Below, one piece after another: positions 16,610 through 25,955 of a stretch of DNA of 64,000 bases. The notes under the pieces were generated by a model. That model saw only the letters and a program-made list of their open reading frames with translations, ran no database searches and was not told where the DNA came from. This DNA comes from Desulfobacteraceae bacterium. GTDB taxonomy: Bacteria > Desulfobacterota > Desulfobacteria > Desulfobacterales > Desulfolunaceae. Position 1 is the stretch's first letter; each line of letters starts with the position of its first letter. The stretch spans positions 1 to 64,000 of the forward strand of contig JABXKT010000003.1 of assembly GCA_013619155.1 (NCBI GenBank), in the 5' to 3' direction. Position numbers and translations under genes: made by a program.

Positions 16610-18190
16610 TTAATGCCCATTCACCAAGGCCGCCAAATCATGACCAGGTGCCACGTGGTGACTCTCCTTCAACTGATGATGTCCCTCCTCCACCTGCTCC
16701 ATGAGATGGGTGATACTGGTATCCATCACCTGCATAAGGGGCTTGGGATTAAAACCGATCCAGAAGACGAAGACCAAGAGAAAACTTAAAGTCAGGAACT
16801 CTCTCATGTTGAGATCCCAGAGGGCATGACCGTGATCCCCCCCATCATCGTGATGACCATGACCATCGGAGTCGGCCCACACCATCTTCTGAACGAGGCG
16901 CAGCATATATGCAGCGGCCAATATCGCTCCCAGGATGGCAAAGATACCGGCCACCTTGCTATGGGTGAAAACGGCCACCAATACGAGAAACTCTCCGACA
17001 AAGCTGTTGGTTCCAGGGAAACCGAAGGAGGCCAGGGAGAAGATCACAAGGTAGGCCACATAGGCGGGCATCAGCATCCCCAGAGACTTGTTGTCCTCGA
17101 TCTCACGGCTGTGGGTCCGTTCATAGATGATCCCCACCAGGATGAAGAGGGCACCGGTGACGATACCGTGGTTGATCATCTGGATCATGGCCCCTTGGAT
17201 CCCCCCCGTGGAGAGCAGAAAGATCCCCAGGGTGACAAACCCCATATGCCCCACACTGGAGTAAGCGATCAGCTTTTTGATATCACTCTGTCCCAAGGCG
17301 AGATACCCCCCCGCCACGATGGAGACCAGGGAGAGACCGATGAGCCATGGCATAAAATAGAGAGACGCCGCTGGCGCTATGGGCAAACAGAAGCGCAAGA
17401 AACCGTAGCCCCCCATCTTAAGCAGAATACTGGCCAGGATGACGGAACCGGCCACGGGCGCTTCCACGTGAGCGGCCGGAAGCCAGGTATGCAGAGGAAA
17501 CATGGGAACCTTGATGGCAAAGGCCAGGGTAAAGGCCAGAAAGATCCACACCTGAAAGCTAAAGGGAAAAACAACCTCCATAAGGGCTGGGATAAAAAAG
17601 GTCCCGCACTTGACGTAGAGAATAATAATGGAGACGAGAAGAAATACACTGCCGAGAAGTGTGTACAAGAAGAACTTAATGGAGGCGTAATCGCTTCGCT
17701 TTCCACCCCAGACGGCGATAAGAAGGTACATGGGTACCAGCATCGCCTCCCAGAAGATAAAGAAGAGCACAAGATTAAGGCTGACAAACACCCCGATCAT
17801 GGCCGACTCCATCAAGAGAAGTACACAGATAAATTCTTTATGACGGTCCTTAATATAGGTCCATGAGCAGAGTACGCTCAAGGGCATAATAAAGGTCGTC
17901 AAGAGCACAAACAGCACGCTGATCCCGTCAACGCCCACCACATAATTCAGGTCCAAAAAAGGGAACCAGTGGGAGACCTCAGCAAATTGATAGAGGGCCG
18001 TCCCACGATCAAAAGCGTTGAAAAGGGGTAGAGAGAGAACCGCTGTTGCCGTTGTGACCACGAGTCCCCACGCTTTGAGCATCTTCTCCCCTTTGAGAAA
18101 AAGGGTCACCAGCCCCCCGATAATGGGGAGCAGAAGAAGCGTCGATAAAATAGGGTAACCAAGAGTGTTTGCGATGAGGTATGTGTCCAT
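16610..18190 (-). CDS. nuoM: NADH-quinone oxidoreductase-type subunit M
   Basis: 526 aa, membrane antiporter-like pump subunit. The pattern FWEAMLVPMYLLI with the key Glu, then KVPMFPLHTWLPAAHVEAPVAGSV and KLIAYSSVGHMGFV, is diagnostic for NuoM. A His-rich stretch (SDGHGHHDDGGDHGH) lies on the loop before the last helix and may bind metal. Within the complex it should sit between NuoN and the NuoL-like end. Length and motifs are normal for the family. Confidence 0.93.
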   Translation of the reverse strand: MDTYLIANTLGYPILSTLLLLPIIGGLVTLFLKGEKMLKAWGLVVTTATAVLSLPLFNAFDRGTALYQFAEVSHWFPFLDLNYVVGVDGISVLFVLLTTFIMPLSVLCSWTYIKDRHKEFICVLLLMESAMIGVFVSLNLVLFFIFWEAMLVPMYLLIAVWGGKRSDYASIKFFLYTLLGSVFLLVSIIILYVKCGTFFIPALMEVVFPFSFQVWIFLAFTLAFAIKVPMFPLHTWLPAAHVEAPVAGSVILASILLKMGGYGFLRFCLPIAPAASLYFMPWLIGLSLVSIVAGGYLALGQSDIKKLIAYSSVGHMGFVTLGIFLLSTGGIQGAMIQMINHGIVTGALFILVGIIYERTHSREIEDNKSLGMLMPAYVAYLVIFSLASFGFPGTNSFVGEFLVLVAVFTHSKVAGIFAILGAILAAAYMLRLVQKMVWADSDGHGHHDDGGDHGHALWDLNMREFLTLSFLLVFVFWIGFNPKPLMQVMDTSITHLMEQVEEGHHQLKESHHVAPGHDLAALVNGH

Positions 18191-18239
18191 ACGTTCCCAC
18201 TGTCCGTTAATAATGAATGGGGTAAAAGGTGCCTTCTAT

Positions 18240-20027
18240 CTATACAAGCAACATGACGGCGGCCAGGATCACAAAAACCGCGACCACGGCACTTCCGATA
18301 TACTGCTGAATCTGACCCGTCTGCACCTGCCTCAACCGGTTCCCGCTCTCCACCACCTGACGGGCTGAACCGTCTATGGTGTAGTCAATCCCCGCTTTGT
18401 CGAACCAATTAAAGAGACGTGCTAAGGCCATCGATAAGCGGGTTCCCACGGTACGATACGCGTTATCCGTCCAGTTGTTGACGGACGCGACCGGTTTTCT
18501 CGCCACCCACATAAAGACCCGGGCCCCTTTTCGATAGAACCAGTCGACATCGAGACTCAAGTGATCTTCGGGGGTCAGCTTTTTGACCATGAGATAAAAG
18601 CCCAAGGCCGTAAAGCCCAAGAGCTGGAATGTTTCTGAGAGGTGGTAGGAGTTATAGGGCTGGTAGTTCACCTCGAAGGGGAGCATGGAGTAGAGCCACT
18701 CTGTACCGGACCCGAACCCTAAGAAGATGCAGAAGAAAGCGGCGATGAACATCGCCACATTCATGTTCCAGTGAGCCCCTTTTCCCTTCACGCCCGAGTC
18801 TTTCCCGAACCAGATAAAGTAGGGCAATTTAATCCCCACAGAGAGAAAGGTCCCCACCGCTGCCAGGGTCAGCATCACGAGAAGCACGGGATGATGGGCC
18901 TCACCTGCGCCTGCGATGATCATCGACTTACTGATAAACCCGCTGGTCAGTGGAAATCCCGAGATGGAGATCCCCCCGATGACGGTGAATATCAGAGCCA
19001 TGGGCATGGTTCGCCACAAGCCGCCCAGCTCGTTGAGCTTGGACTTGCCGGTCATCTCCAGAACAGCACCCACACCCATGAAGAGGAGGGCCTTATAGAG
19101 GATATGGGCGTAAGCGTGGGCACAGGCGCCGTTTAAGGCCATGGCCGTGCCGATCCCGATCCCGCAGACCATGTACCCCACCTGACTCACGATATGGTAG
19201 GCGAGAATGCGTCGGGCATCATTTTCGATGACGGCGTAAGCGACACCGTAGATGGCCATCACCGCGCCCATAATAGCCAGGATCTCAAAACCGGGGAAGG
19301 CCCTGGCAAGGACGTATACGGCGGTCTTGGTGGTAAAGGCACACATGAAAACCGCCCCGACCACAGTGGCTTCCGGATAGGCATCGGGGAGCCATGCATG
19401 GATAGGGGGAACGGCGGCATTCAGCATAAATCCGGCCATGATCAGATAATCGGCCATGGTCACGCCATCTCGGGCAATCTGCTCGAAGGCGAGCCCCTCG
19501 ACGCCCACATTCTGGTACCGGAGAAAGATCCCTCCGAGAAGAATCAAGCCCCCAGCGGTATGCACCAGAAGGTACCTAAAACCGGCCTCGATGGATTTTT
19601 TCCGCTTGCGGTACCACACGAGAAAGGTGGAGGCGAAGGCCATGAGCTCCCAGAATGCAAAGAGCGTCAGATAATCCCCGCAGAGGGTGACCCCCAAGGA
19701 TCCCGCCACATAGAGAAAGGCGGCGGTGTGATGCCCACTCTCCTCCACATGCATGGAGTAGAATCCACCGATGAGGGACATGATCGTGAAGACGTTTAAG
19801 AAGATAAAGGTCAGCTTATCCACCCGGCCGAAGATCAGATCAAACCCCATCCAGTTGACCACACCAAAGCTTTCCGGCAGATGGTAGATCAAGAAGATGG
19901 AGAGAGCCGGCACCAGAACCAGGGCCAGTTTCATCAGCATCGGATGAATTCGTTTTAAAACGGGCATCGAAACCGCCGCGAGGATGAACCAAGTGGCCGG
20001 ATGCATCAATAGCGCATTACTTGTCAT
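18240..20027 (-). CDS. nuoL: NuoL-like distal antiporter subunit with lateral-helix tail
   Basis: 595 aa from the ATG at 20027 (GAGGA box ahead; an ATG four codons earlier is too close to one). The core resembles the MrpD/NuoL antiporters: FWELMAFASTFLVW with the key Glu, HAWLPDAYPEATVVG and RRILAYHIVSQVGYMV. The C-terminal 110 residues are amphipathic and end in RLRQVQTGQIQQYIGS plus a last membrane helix, the layout of the NuoL lateral helix and its anchor. It therefore likely takes the NuoL place although its core looks MrpD-like. It overlaps the 3' end of the 81-aa gene. Confidence 0.82.
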   Translation of the reverse strand: MTSNALLMHPATWFILAAVSMPVLKRIHPMLMKLALVLVPALSIFLIYHLPESFGVVNWMGFDLIFGRVDKLTFIFLNVFTIMSLIGGFYSMHVEESGHHTAAFLYVAGSLGVTLCGDYLTLFAFWELMAFASTFLVWYRKRKKSIEAGFRYLLVHTAGGLILLGGIFLRYQNVGVEGLAFEQIARDGVTMADYLIMAGFMLNAAVPPIHAWLPDAYPEATVVGAVFMCAFTTKTAVYVLARAFPGFEILAIMGAVMAIYGVAYAVIENDARRILAYHIVSQVGYMVCGIGIGTAMALNGACAHAYAHILYKALLFMGVGAVLEMTGKSKLNELGGLWRTMPMALIFTVIGGISISGFPLTSGFISKSMIIAGAGEAHHPVLLVMLTLAAVGTFLSVGIKLPYFIWFGKDSGVKGKGAHWNMNVAMFIAAFFCIFLGFGSGTEWLYSMLPFEVNYQPYNSYHLSETFQLLGFTALGFYLMVKKLTPEDHLSLDVDWFYRKGARVFMWVARKPVASVNNWTDNAYRTVGTRLSMALARLFNWFDKAGIDYTIDGSARQVVESGNRLRQVQTGQIQQYIGSAVVAVFVILAAVMLLV

Positions 20028-20262
20028 AATAGTCCTCATCCTGCATCAACCAGAGGTGATAGATCCCCTTGCAGATAAAGCCCATCGCAAGGCAGCCCAA
20101 GAGCCCGAAGGCCGACCAGAAGCCGATGATAGAGTCCCCGAAGAAGTGGGGCTCGTGCCGAATGGCCATAAAATCATAGATAATTGAGAATACCAGCCAG
20201 AGAAAAAAGAGCCATTTCAAGAGGCCGGACTGATACCGGAGGAACCCAATGAGCTTGCTCAT
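20017..20262 (-). CDS. Small two-helix membrane protein within the nuo operon
   Basis: 81 aa with two hydrophobic segments (about 13-33 and 45-66) and a charged C-terminus DEDYYDK. It is tightly coupled: its start overlaps the end of the upstream antiporter gene and its end overlaps the NuoL-like gene. I recognise no standard complex I subunit. It may be an accessory subunit associated with the extra antiporter subunit, by position only. Confidence 0.7.
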   Translation of the reverse strand: MSKLIGFLRYQSGLLKWLFFLWLVFSIIYDFMAIRHEPHFFGDSIIGFWSAFGLLGCLAMGFICKGIYHLWLMQDEDYYDK

Positions 20263-21794
20263 TATAACCCCGCTGTGACGTTTGTTAACCCGGCGAAGAA
20301 ACCTGTATCGAGCACCGAGATGATTTTAAAGAAGAGATCCGGATAGAGCCCGAAGAGGGCCGAACATGTCGCGGTAATCACCAGGGGCACCACCATAAAT
20401 CGGACCAGGGGTGTCTTCTCCAGGCTCTCCGTCTTCCCCTCGTCTTCGGGAGGAGGCGTACCGAAGAAGGCCTGAAATACCACCGGAACAAAGTAACCGG
20501 CGTTTAAAAGACTACTGGCGAGAAGCACGGTGAGGAGCACCCAGTTGTGGGCCTCCATGGTGCCCAGGGCCAGATACCACTTACTCACAAAGCCACTCAC
20601 CGGGGGAACCCCGATCATGGAGAGAGAGGCCAGAGCAAAGGCCCCCATGGTCCATGGCATGCGACGTCCCAAGCCCCCCATCTCCCGGATATCCTTCTTA
20701 CCGGAGACCACAAAGATCGCACCGGCGCAGAAGAAGAGGGTAATCTTGGAGAAGGCGTGGTTCGTGATATGCACAAGCCCGCCGGTCACCCCTAAGGGGT
20801 TTAGGAGGGCCACACCGAGGATAATATAGGAGAGCTGGCTTATGGTTGAGTAAGCCAGGCGTGCCTTTAAATTGGTTTTCGTCAGGGCGATCACCGAGGC
20901 ACACACGATGGTAATACTCACAAAATAGGCCGTAAACGTTCCCAGGCCCAAGCCGCTCAGAGTATTCACACCATAGACCGAGAGCATGACACGTGCGATG
21001 GAGAAGACCCCCACCTTGACCACCACCACCGCATGGAGCAGGGCCGAGACCGGCGTGGGTGCCACCATGGCCGATGGAAGCCAGTTGTGAAATGGCATGA
21101 TGCCGGATTTAGCGAAACCAAAGAGGAAGAGCAGAAAGCTCACCACCAAAAGAGGACCGCTGGTCCCTGCGGGAAAGATACCCGCCATGACACCATTACC
21201 AAACTCCAGGGTTCCGGCCATGAAGTAGACCAGCACCATCCCCGAGAGCAAGAAGGCCTTGGAGGTGAAGAAGAGGTAGATAATGTATTTCTTCCCCCCT
21301 TCGTATCCTTCCCCGTCCTGGTGATGCATAACCAGAGGGTAGGTCACCACAGAGACGATCTCGTAAAAGAGGTAGAGGGTAAAGAGGTTGCCTGCAAAGG
21401 CCGCCCCCATGGCTGCACCCACAGCCGCTGCGTAGCAGACATAAAAACGGGTCTGGGCGTGTTCATCCAGCCCCCGCATATAACCGACGCAATAAAAAGC
21501 GGCCAGAATCCAGAGGAAAGAGGAGGTACCTGCAAATAGAAGCCCCAACCCATCCAATTTCAGGGTCACACTGACTCCGGGCAAGATCTGCGCGTAGGTA
21601 CAGCGAAGGGTCTCCCCAGAAAGCACAGCGGGTGCAAGGTTCACCACCGAGGCAAAGGTCAGTACCGCCCCCACCACCGACCATGACTCACGGATATTGG
21701 GCCGCTTGCCGGAAACCATCACCAGAAGCGCCGTCACCATGGGAATTATGGCAGTAAGTATTAACATACCGGAAGTTGTTTCAATCATCTTCAA
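20262..21794 (-). CDS. Additional MrpD/NuoL-type antiporter subunit of complex I
   Basis: 510 aa with about 14 hydrophobic segments. LYLFYEIVSVVTYPLVM holds the key Glu, KSGIMPFHNWLPSAMVAPTPVSALLHAV is the quinone-pump core signature, and ARLAYSTISQLSYIILG follows. It ends without a lateral-helix tail, so it resembles MrpD or NuoM rather than full NuoL. It occupies the slot after nuoK where nuoL normally lies, yet a NuoL-like gene, nuoM and nuoN all follow. The operon therefore has four pump-type subunits instead of three. Confidence 0.85.
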   Translation of the reverse strand: MKMIETTSGMLILTAIIPMVTALLVMVSGKRPNIRESWSVVGAVLTFASVVNLAPAVLSGETLRCTYAQILPGVSVTLKLDGLGLLFAGTSSFLWILAAFYCVGYMRGLDEHAQTRFYVCYAAAVGAAMGAAFAGNLFTLYLFYEIVSVVTYPLVMHHQDGEGYEGGKKYIIYLFFTSKAFLLSGMVLVYFMAGTLEFGNGVMAGIFPAGTSGPLLVVSFLLFLFGFAKSGIMPFHNWLPSAMVAPTPVSALLHAVVVVKVGVFSIARVMLSVYGVNTLSGLGLGTFTAYFVSITIVCASVIALTKTNLKARLAYSTISQLSYIILGVALLNPLGVTGGLVHITNHAFSKITLFFCAGAIFVVSGKKDIREMGGLGRRMPWTMGAFALASLSMIGVPPVSGFVSKWYLALGTMEAHNWVLLTVLLASSLLNAGYFVPVVFQAFFGTPPPEDEGKTESLEKTPLVRFMVVPLVITATCSALFGLYPDLFFKIISVLDTGFFAGLTNVTAGL

Positions 21795-21839
21795 TCAGCC
21801 TTGTATTGTTAGTATCTGTCTTCTCTTGGTCAAAAAGAC

Positions 21840-22157
21840 TTACCCTTTCAAATCCGTCATGCCTCGTGGATCACCGGTGGTGAATTTCCGATAAACCGCC
21901 AGGATAAAGCTGATGGTGATGGCGGCTTCGGCGGCTGCAATCCCCATGATAAAGAGGGTAAAAATCTGTCCAACGGCAGGGTCGGGGGCCAAGAATTTAT
22001 TGAAGGCCATGAAGTTCAGGCCTGCGCCGTTTAACACCAATTCCGTTGAGATGAGCATGCCGATAAATGTTTTATGCCGGATTATGCCATATATGCCCAT
22101 CATCAGGAGAAAGAGAGCCAAAATCAGGTAGGTACTGAGATTGGTGTAAAAACTCAT
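21840..22157 (-). CDS. nuoK: NADH-quinone oxidoreductase-type subunit K
   Basis: 105 aa, three hydrophobic segments. GIYGIIRHKTFIGMLISTELVLNGAGLNFMAF holds the conserved intramembrane Glu residues needed for proton transfer. Length matches the family. It overlaps the end of nuoJ by four bases, implying translational coupling. Confidence 0.93.
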   Translation of the reverse strand: MSFYTNLSTYLILALFLLMMGIYGIIRHKTFIGMLISTELVLNGAGLNFMAFNKFLAPDPAVGQIFTLFIMGIAAAEAAITISFILAVYRKFTTGDPRGMTDLKG

Positions 22158-22672
22158 CGGCTCACCTCATCACGTCCATCCCGGGCCAGAATAATGGCAC
22201 CCACGATGGCAATTAAAAGTACCACAGAGATCAACTCAAAGGAGAGGCACCATTGCATCATAAGGCTCTCTCCCACGTGTTCGATGGAAAAATCATTCAG
22301 CCGCTCCACGGCCGGAGTCCAGACCGTCCGGCTGATGACCATCACTACGAGAAAAAAAGCGGCAGATCCTGAGGCCATGAGCCCCAAAAAGGCGTTTCGC
22401 CCCATGGGAACCTTTTCGGCCTCCTCGTTGGGGGTGTACCCCACCATGATCCCGAAGACCAGCACCACACACACAGCCCCCACGTAGATCAGCACCTGCA
22501 TCAGGGCTAAAAAGGGGCTGCCCAGGAAGAGATAGAGTCCGGACACTCCCAGAAGAGAGACGGCAAGACCCAGGACAGCGTGCATGAGCACCCGGCCCCG
22601 AACGGCCAGAATGGCTCCGGCCATGGTCAACACCACCAGTCCAAAAAAAAGAAAATCCATTACCATGCTCAT
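22154..22672 (-). CDS. nuoJ: NADH-quinone oxidoreductase-type subunit J
   Basis: 172 aa, five hydrophobic segments. VLGLAVSLLGVSGLYL and LIYVGAVCVVLVFGIMV (the helix that bends around the proton path) fit NuoJ. It overlaps nuoI and nuoK by four bases each. Confidence 0.92.
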   Translation of the reverse strand: MSMVMDFLFFGLVVLTMAGAILAVRGRVLMHAVLGLAVSLLGVSGLYLFLGSPFLALMQVLIYVGAVCVVLVFGIMVGYTPNEEAEKVPMGRNAFLGLMASGSAAFFLVVMVISRTVWTPAVERLNDFSIEHVGESLMMQWCLSFELISVVLLIAIVGAIILARDGRDEVSR

Positions 22673-23109
22673 GCCCGCTCCTTTACGCGTTTTAAAAGGT
22701 CAAAGACAAACTCGTCGCGCGTAAACCCGGCCAACTCGTATTCGTTGGAGAAATCGATGGCTTTTGGTTTGCAGGACTCCACACACAGGCCGCAAAGGCT
22801 GCATTTGGTGAAATCCAAGGCAAAGAGGGTGAGCACCTTCCCCTTTACACCCTCCCGCTTCTCCCCCTGAACGGTGATACACTGACAGGGGCACACTTTC
22901 ATGCAGGAGAGACAGACCATGCATCGATGGGTTCCTGTGGCCTCATCCTTGACGAGGTCAATATGACCACGAACGGCTGAGGTCACATCAATCTTCTCCC
23001 GGGGGTATTGCACCGTCACCACAGGAGAAATAAGAGCCTTAAATGTGACCCCGAGGCCCACCAACAGGCTCTTGCTTCCGGTTATCAGTTCACTGAAATA
23101 TCCACTCAT
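22669..23109 (-). CDS. nuoI: Complex I 2[4Fe-4S] subunit I
   Basis: 146 aa from the ATG at 23109, which overlaps the nuoH stop as ATGA; an open extension of 37 codons runs inside nuoH and is not used. Two CX2CX2CX3C cluster motifs: Cys63/66/69/73 (CMVCLSCMKVC) and Cys103/106/109/113 (CSLCGLCVESC). It passes electrons toward NuoB. In complexes lacking NuoEFG this subunit is a candidate docking site for ferredoxin or another donor. Confidence 0.92.
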   Translation of the reverse strand: MSGYFSELITGSKSLLVGLGVTFKALISPVVTVQYPREKIDVTSAVRGHIDLVKDEATGTHRCMVCLSCMKVCPCQCITVQGEKREGVKGKVLTLFALDFTKCSLCGLCVESCKPKAIDFSNEYELAGFTRDEFVFDLLKRVKERA

Positions 23110-24092
23110 ATGCACTTCACAATCAAGGCGGTTAAAAGAAGATTCACCAATGAAAAGGGGATCAGATATTTCCAGGCCAGATTCATAAGCTGATCGAATC
23201 GTACCCTGGGATATGTCCAACGCACCCAGACCATGATGAGCATCAGGAGAAAAACCTTCAAAAGGAACCAGAGGGCCCCTAAGTACTCGCCACTAAACGG
23301 ACCGTGCCAGCCGCCAAAAAAGAGAACGGTGGCCACAGCACAGACAGTGAACATGTTGGCGTATTCAGCGATCACGAAAAGCGAGAACCCAAAACCACTG
23401 TACTCGGTGTGATAGCCTGCGGTGAGTTCACTCTCCGCTTCAGGAAGGTCAAAGGGGGCCCGGTTGGTCTCGGCAGTGGCCGAGATCAGGTAGATAATAC
23501 AGGCCACCGGCTGAACCAGGCAGAACCAAATACTCCCTTGGGCCGCCACGATCCCCTGCATGCTATAGGTGTGCGTCACAAGCACCACCGAGAGCAGGGA
23601 GAGGAGAATGGGGATCTCATACGCGATATTTTGCGACACGGAACGGATCGAGCCAAACATAGAGTACTTGTTGTTAGAGGCCCATCCCGCCACAAAAATA
23701 GAGAGAACGTTAATGGAGGAGACGGCGATAATAAATATCAGACCGAGGTTGATATCCCGCCCGAAGAGGCTCTTAGAAAAAGGGAGCACGAGGAAGGGGA
23801 GCACAACGGGGGTAAAGGCAAGCAGCGGCGCCATACGAAACAGGGTGCGGTCGGCATCCTTGGGGACGATGAGCTGCTTGGCAATAATCTTGACCCCATC
23901 CAAAATCAGCTGGAGCCACCCTTGAAATCCTACCTCCATGGGTCCCCAGCGCCTCTGGATCTTGGCCGCCATCTTGCGTTCCATGTAACCCATGATTATC
24001 GCGTTGATAAATACCAGAGAGACGATGAGCACAAAGGCGATCACCATCCGCAGCACGTCATAAAATGAAAGTTGCATCGTATCCATAATCAC
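23106..24092 (-). CDS. nuoH: NADH-quinone oxidoreductase-type subunit H
   Basis: 328 aa, about eight hydrophobic segments. ERKMAAKIQRRWGPMEVG, ETNRAPFDLPEAESELTAGYHTEYSG and WVRWTYPRVRFDQLM are the quinone-cavity signatures. The start is the GTG at 24092, overlapping the nuoD stop (GTGA). Confidence 0.94.
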   Translation of the reverse strand: MIMDTMQLSFYDVLRMVIAFVLIVSLVFINAIIMGYMERKMAAKIQRRWGPMEVGFQGWLQLILDGVKIIAKQLIVPKDADRTLFRMAPLLAFTPVVLPFLVLPFSKSLFGRDINLGLIFIIAVSSINVLSIFVAGWASNNKYSMFGSIRSVSQNIAYEIPILLSLLSVVLVTHTYSMQGIVAAQGSIWFCLVQPVACIIYLISATAETNRAPFDLPEAESELTAGYHTEYSGFGFSLFVIAEYANMFTVCAVATVLFFGGWHGPFSGEYLGALWFLLKVFLLMLIMVWVRWTYPRVRFDQLMNLAWKYLIPFSLVNLLLTALIVKCI

Positions 24093-25210
24093 CTGTCAAT
24101 TTCCGGTATCACCAAATCAAGGCTTCCCATGGCCGTGACCAGGTCGGAGAGGAGCATCCCTTTGCAGAGTTCGGGCAGGGGGCTTAAATTGGAGTATGAA
24201 GGCACCCTAATTTTGAGACGGTAGGGAGTATCGCTGCCGTCGCCCACGAGATAGTAAGAGAGGGAGCCACGTGCCGCCTCCACGGTATAGTTGCACCCTC
24301 CGGCGGCCAGCTTCAGCTTCTTCTTCGGCTTCACCATGACCGGTCCATCGGGGAGGGCATCCAGGGCCTGCTCAATAATGCGAAGGCTCTGGGCAATCTC
24401 CTCCATACGGACCACATAGCGATCGAAGGAGTCACCGTTCTCTCCGACGGGGATATCAAAATCGAAGCGATCATAAACGGAGTATGGCTCGCTCTTACGA
24501 ACGTCATAGGAGATCCCCGACCCACGAAGTACCGGTCCGGTGATGCCATAGCGTGCGGCCATATCCCTATCGATAATGCCGATACCCTTGGTTCGCTTTA
24601 AAAAGATCAGGTTATCGGTCACCAGGTCTTTGTACATGGGAAGGCGCGATCTCATGCGATCGATAAATGCACGGGCCCTACGAATAAAGGTATCGTCGAT
24701 ATCCTTGGTGACCCCTCCCACCCGAAAATAACAGTAGGTGAGTCGAGATCCGGTGATCGCTTCCAACATATCCAGAATCATCTCGCGATCATCGAAGGCG
24801 TAGAGAATGGGCGTAAATGCTCCCAAATCGAGGACATAGGCCCCGATCCCCACCAGATGACTCGAGATACGGTTGAGTTCGGCGGTGATCACCCGTATAA
24901 ACTCTGCCCGTTCCGGAACCTCAGCCCCTGACATGCGCTCAAGAAGCCCTACATATCCGTGGCTAAAAAGTATCGCTCCCAGATAATCCATACGCCCGGT
25001 ATTGGGATAGAAACCGTTGTAAGGACGGCCCTCGGCCATCTTCTCATGCATACGGTGTCCGTAGCCCAGAACCGGATCTATCGCCATGGCGTACTCGCCG
25101 TCCATCTCAAGCACAATACGCAGCACCCCATGGGTACTGGGATGCTGCGGCCCCATGTTGAGCAGGAACCGGTGCTTGGGTCCGGCTATTTTTTCCAGTT
25201 TGGTTACCAT
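24089..25210 (-). CDS. nuoD: Complex I 49-kDa subunit D
   Basis: 373 aa from the ATG at 25210, supported by AGGAG nine bases upstream. The frame is open 36 codons further, through a family 2 repeat, but that part has no similarity to NuoD. MGPQHPSTHGVLRIVLEMDG carries the conserved His-rich quinone-site loop, and KGIGIIDRDMAARYGITGPVLRG is typical. It forms the quinone chamber with NuoB. Confidence 0.94.
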   Translation of the reverse strand: MVTKLEKIAGPKHRFLLNMGPQHPSTHGVLRIVLEMDGEYAMAIDPVLGYGHRMHEKMAEGRPYNGFYPNTGRMDYLGAILFSHGYVGLLERMSGAEVPERAEFIRVITAELNRISSHLVGIGAYVLDLGAFTPILYAFDDREMILDMLEAITGSRLTYCYFRVGGVTKDIDDTFIRRARAFIDRMRSRLPMYKDLVTDNLIFLKRTKGIGIIDRDMAARYGITGPVLRGSGISYDVRKSEPYSVYDRFDFDIPVGENGDSFDRYVVRMEEIAQSLRIIEQALDALPDGPVMVKPKKKLKLAAGGCNYTVEAARGSLSYYLVGDGSDTPYRLKIRVPSYSNLSPLPELCKGMLLSDLVTAMGSLDLVIPEIDR

Positions 25211-25227
25211 CGCTGCTCCTAAAATTG

Positions 25228-25325
25228 CCGAAAGATGCCTTCGGCGGCGAGGTGAGCCACCTCGAAAGCGGGTTGCGAATGCACCTCGATCCCTCAATGC
25301 CTCGAAGGTCAATACCATTCGCCTT
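25228..25325 (+). repeat. Family 2 dispersed repeat inside the nuo operon
   Basis: Between nuoC and nuoD, words GGCGGCGAGGTGAGCCACC, TCGAAAGC, GCGAATGCACCTC, ATCCCTCAATGCCTCGAAGGTCA and CATTCGCCTTAAA match the copy at 3.9 kb in order. It leaves an unusual 220-base gap in an otherwise tightly packed operon and stops 15 bases short of the nuoD ribosome-binding site. Confidence 0.7.
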
Positions 25326-25434
25326 AAACTCTAAAAAATTGACCTCAAACTTCATCTATAATTGAATAGGCACCCGGCACACACTCTCTTGCCAGCCCCC
25401 CACTCTCTTCACATTAGCGAAGATCACCCTCTTC

Positions 25435-25908
25435 TCAGGCGACCATCTCCCCCAGACCGATATCGGCCAGGGATTTTTTCGCCCCCTCTTTTTTCAAGAG
25501 AGGTTTGAGATCCTTGTCCTCGTCACAGAGAATCAGAGGAACCAGGTTGTGGTGACCCGAGAAAACAACCCCAAAAAAATCACGCGTCTCGCGCTCATGC
25601 CAATCCGCACCCTGATAGATATCACTGATCGTATCGACGGCTCCCGAATCCGGCAGGGAAACCTGGGCATGGATACGGCACGGGGCATCAAAATGGGCAA
25701 ATTGATAGATAAGCTGAATGGCGGGAGAGGCATCCACGGCAGAGAGAAAATCGATAAAGAACCCCTCGGAGAGGAGCCACTCTGCAAAGGGACGAATCTG
25801 ATCTGCCCCAAGGGCCACCGTCACATGGTACCCCACCCGAGTCACCTCTGCAGGTTCGGCCTTGAATCCGGCCTCATTCAGCTTTATTACTGCTTCACTA
25901 CTCTTCAC
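25435..25908 (-). CDS. nuoC: Complex I 30-kDa subunit C
   Basis: 157 aa hydrophilic subunit of the connecting arm. GADWHERETRDFFGVVFSGH is the family signature (WxERExxDxFG). It is separate from nuoD, unlike the E. coli fusion. It lies 47 bases after nuoB. Confidence 0.92.
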   Translation of the reverse strand: MKSSEAVIKLNEAGFKAEPAEVTRVGYHVTVALGADQIRPFAEWLLSEGFFIDFLSAVDASPAIQLIYQFAHFDAPCRIHAQVSLPDSGAVDTISDIYQGADWHERETRDFFGVVFSGHHNLVPLILCDEDKDLKPLLKKEGAKKSLADIGLGEMVA

Positions 25909-25955
25909 GCTGCACCTCGCAAATCATTGATGACGCGCTGGATGCGCCGCCAAAA

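Noticed and set aside
16826-17866. 346-codon plus-strand frame opposite nuoM
   Set aside because: Shadow frame with very high Gly/His/Asp/Lys; nuoM on the other strand is unambiguous.
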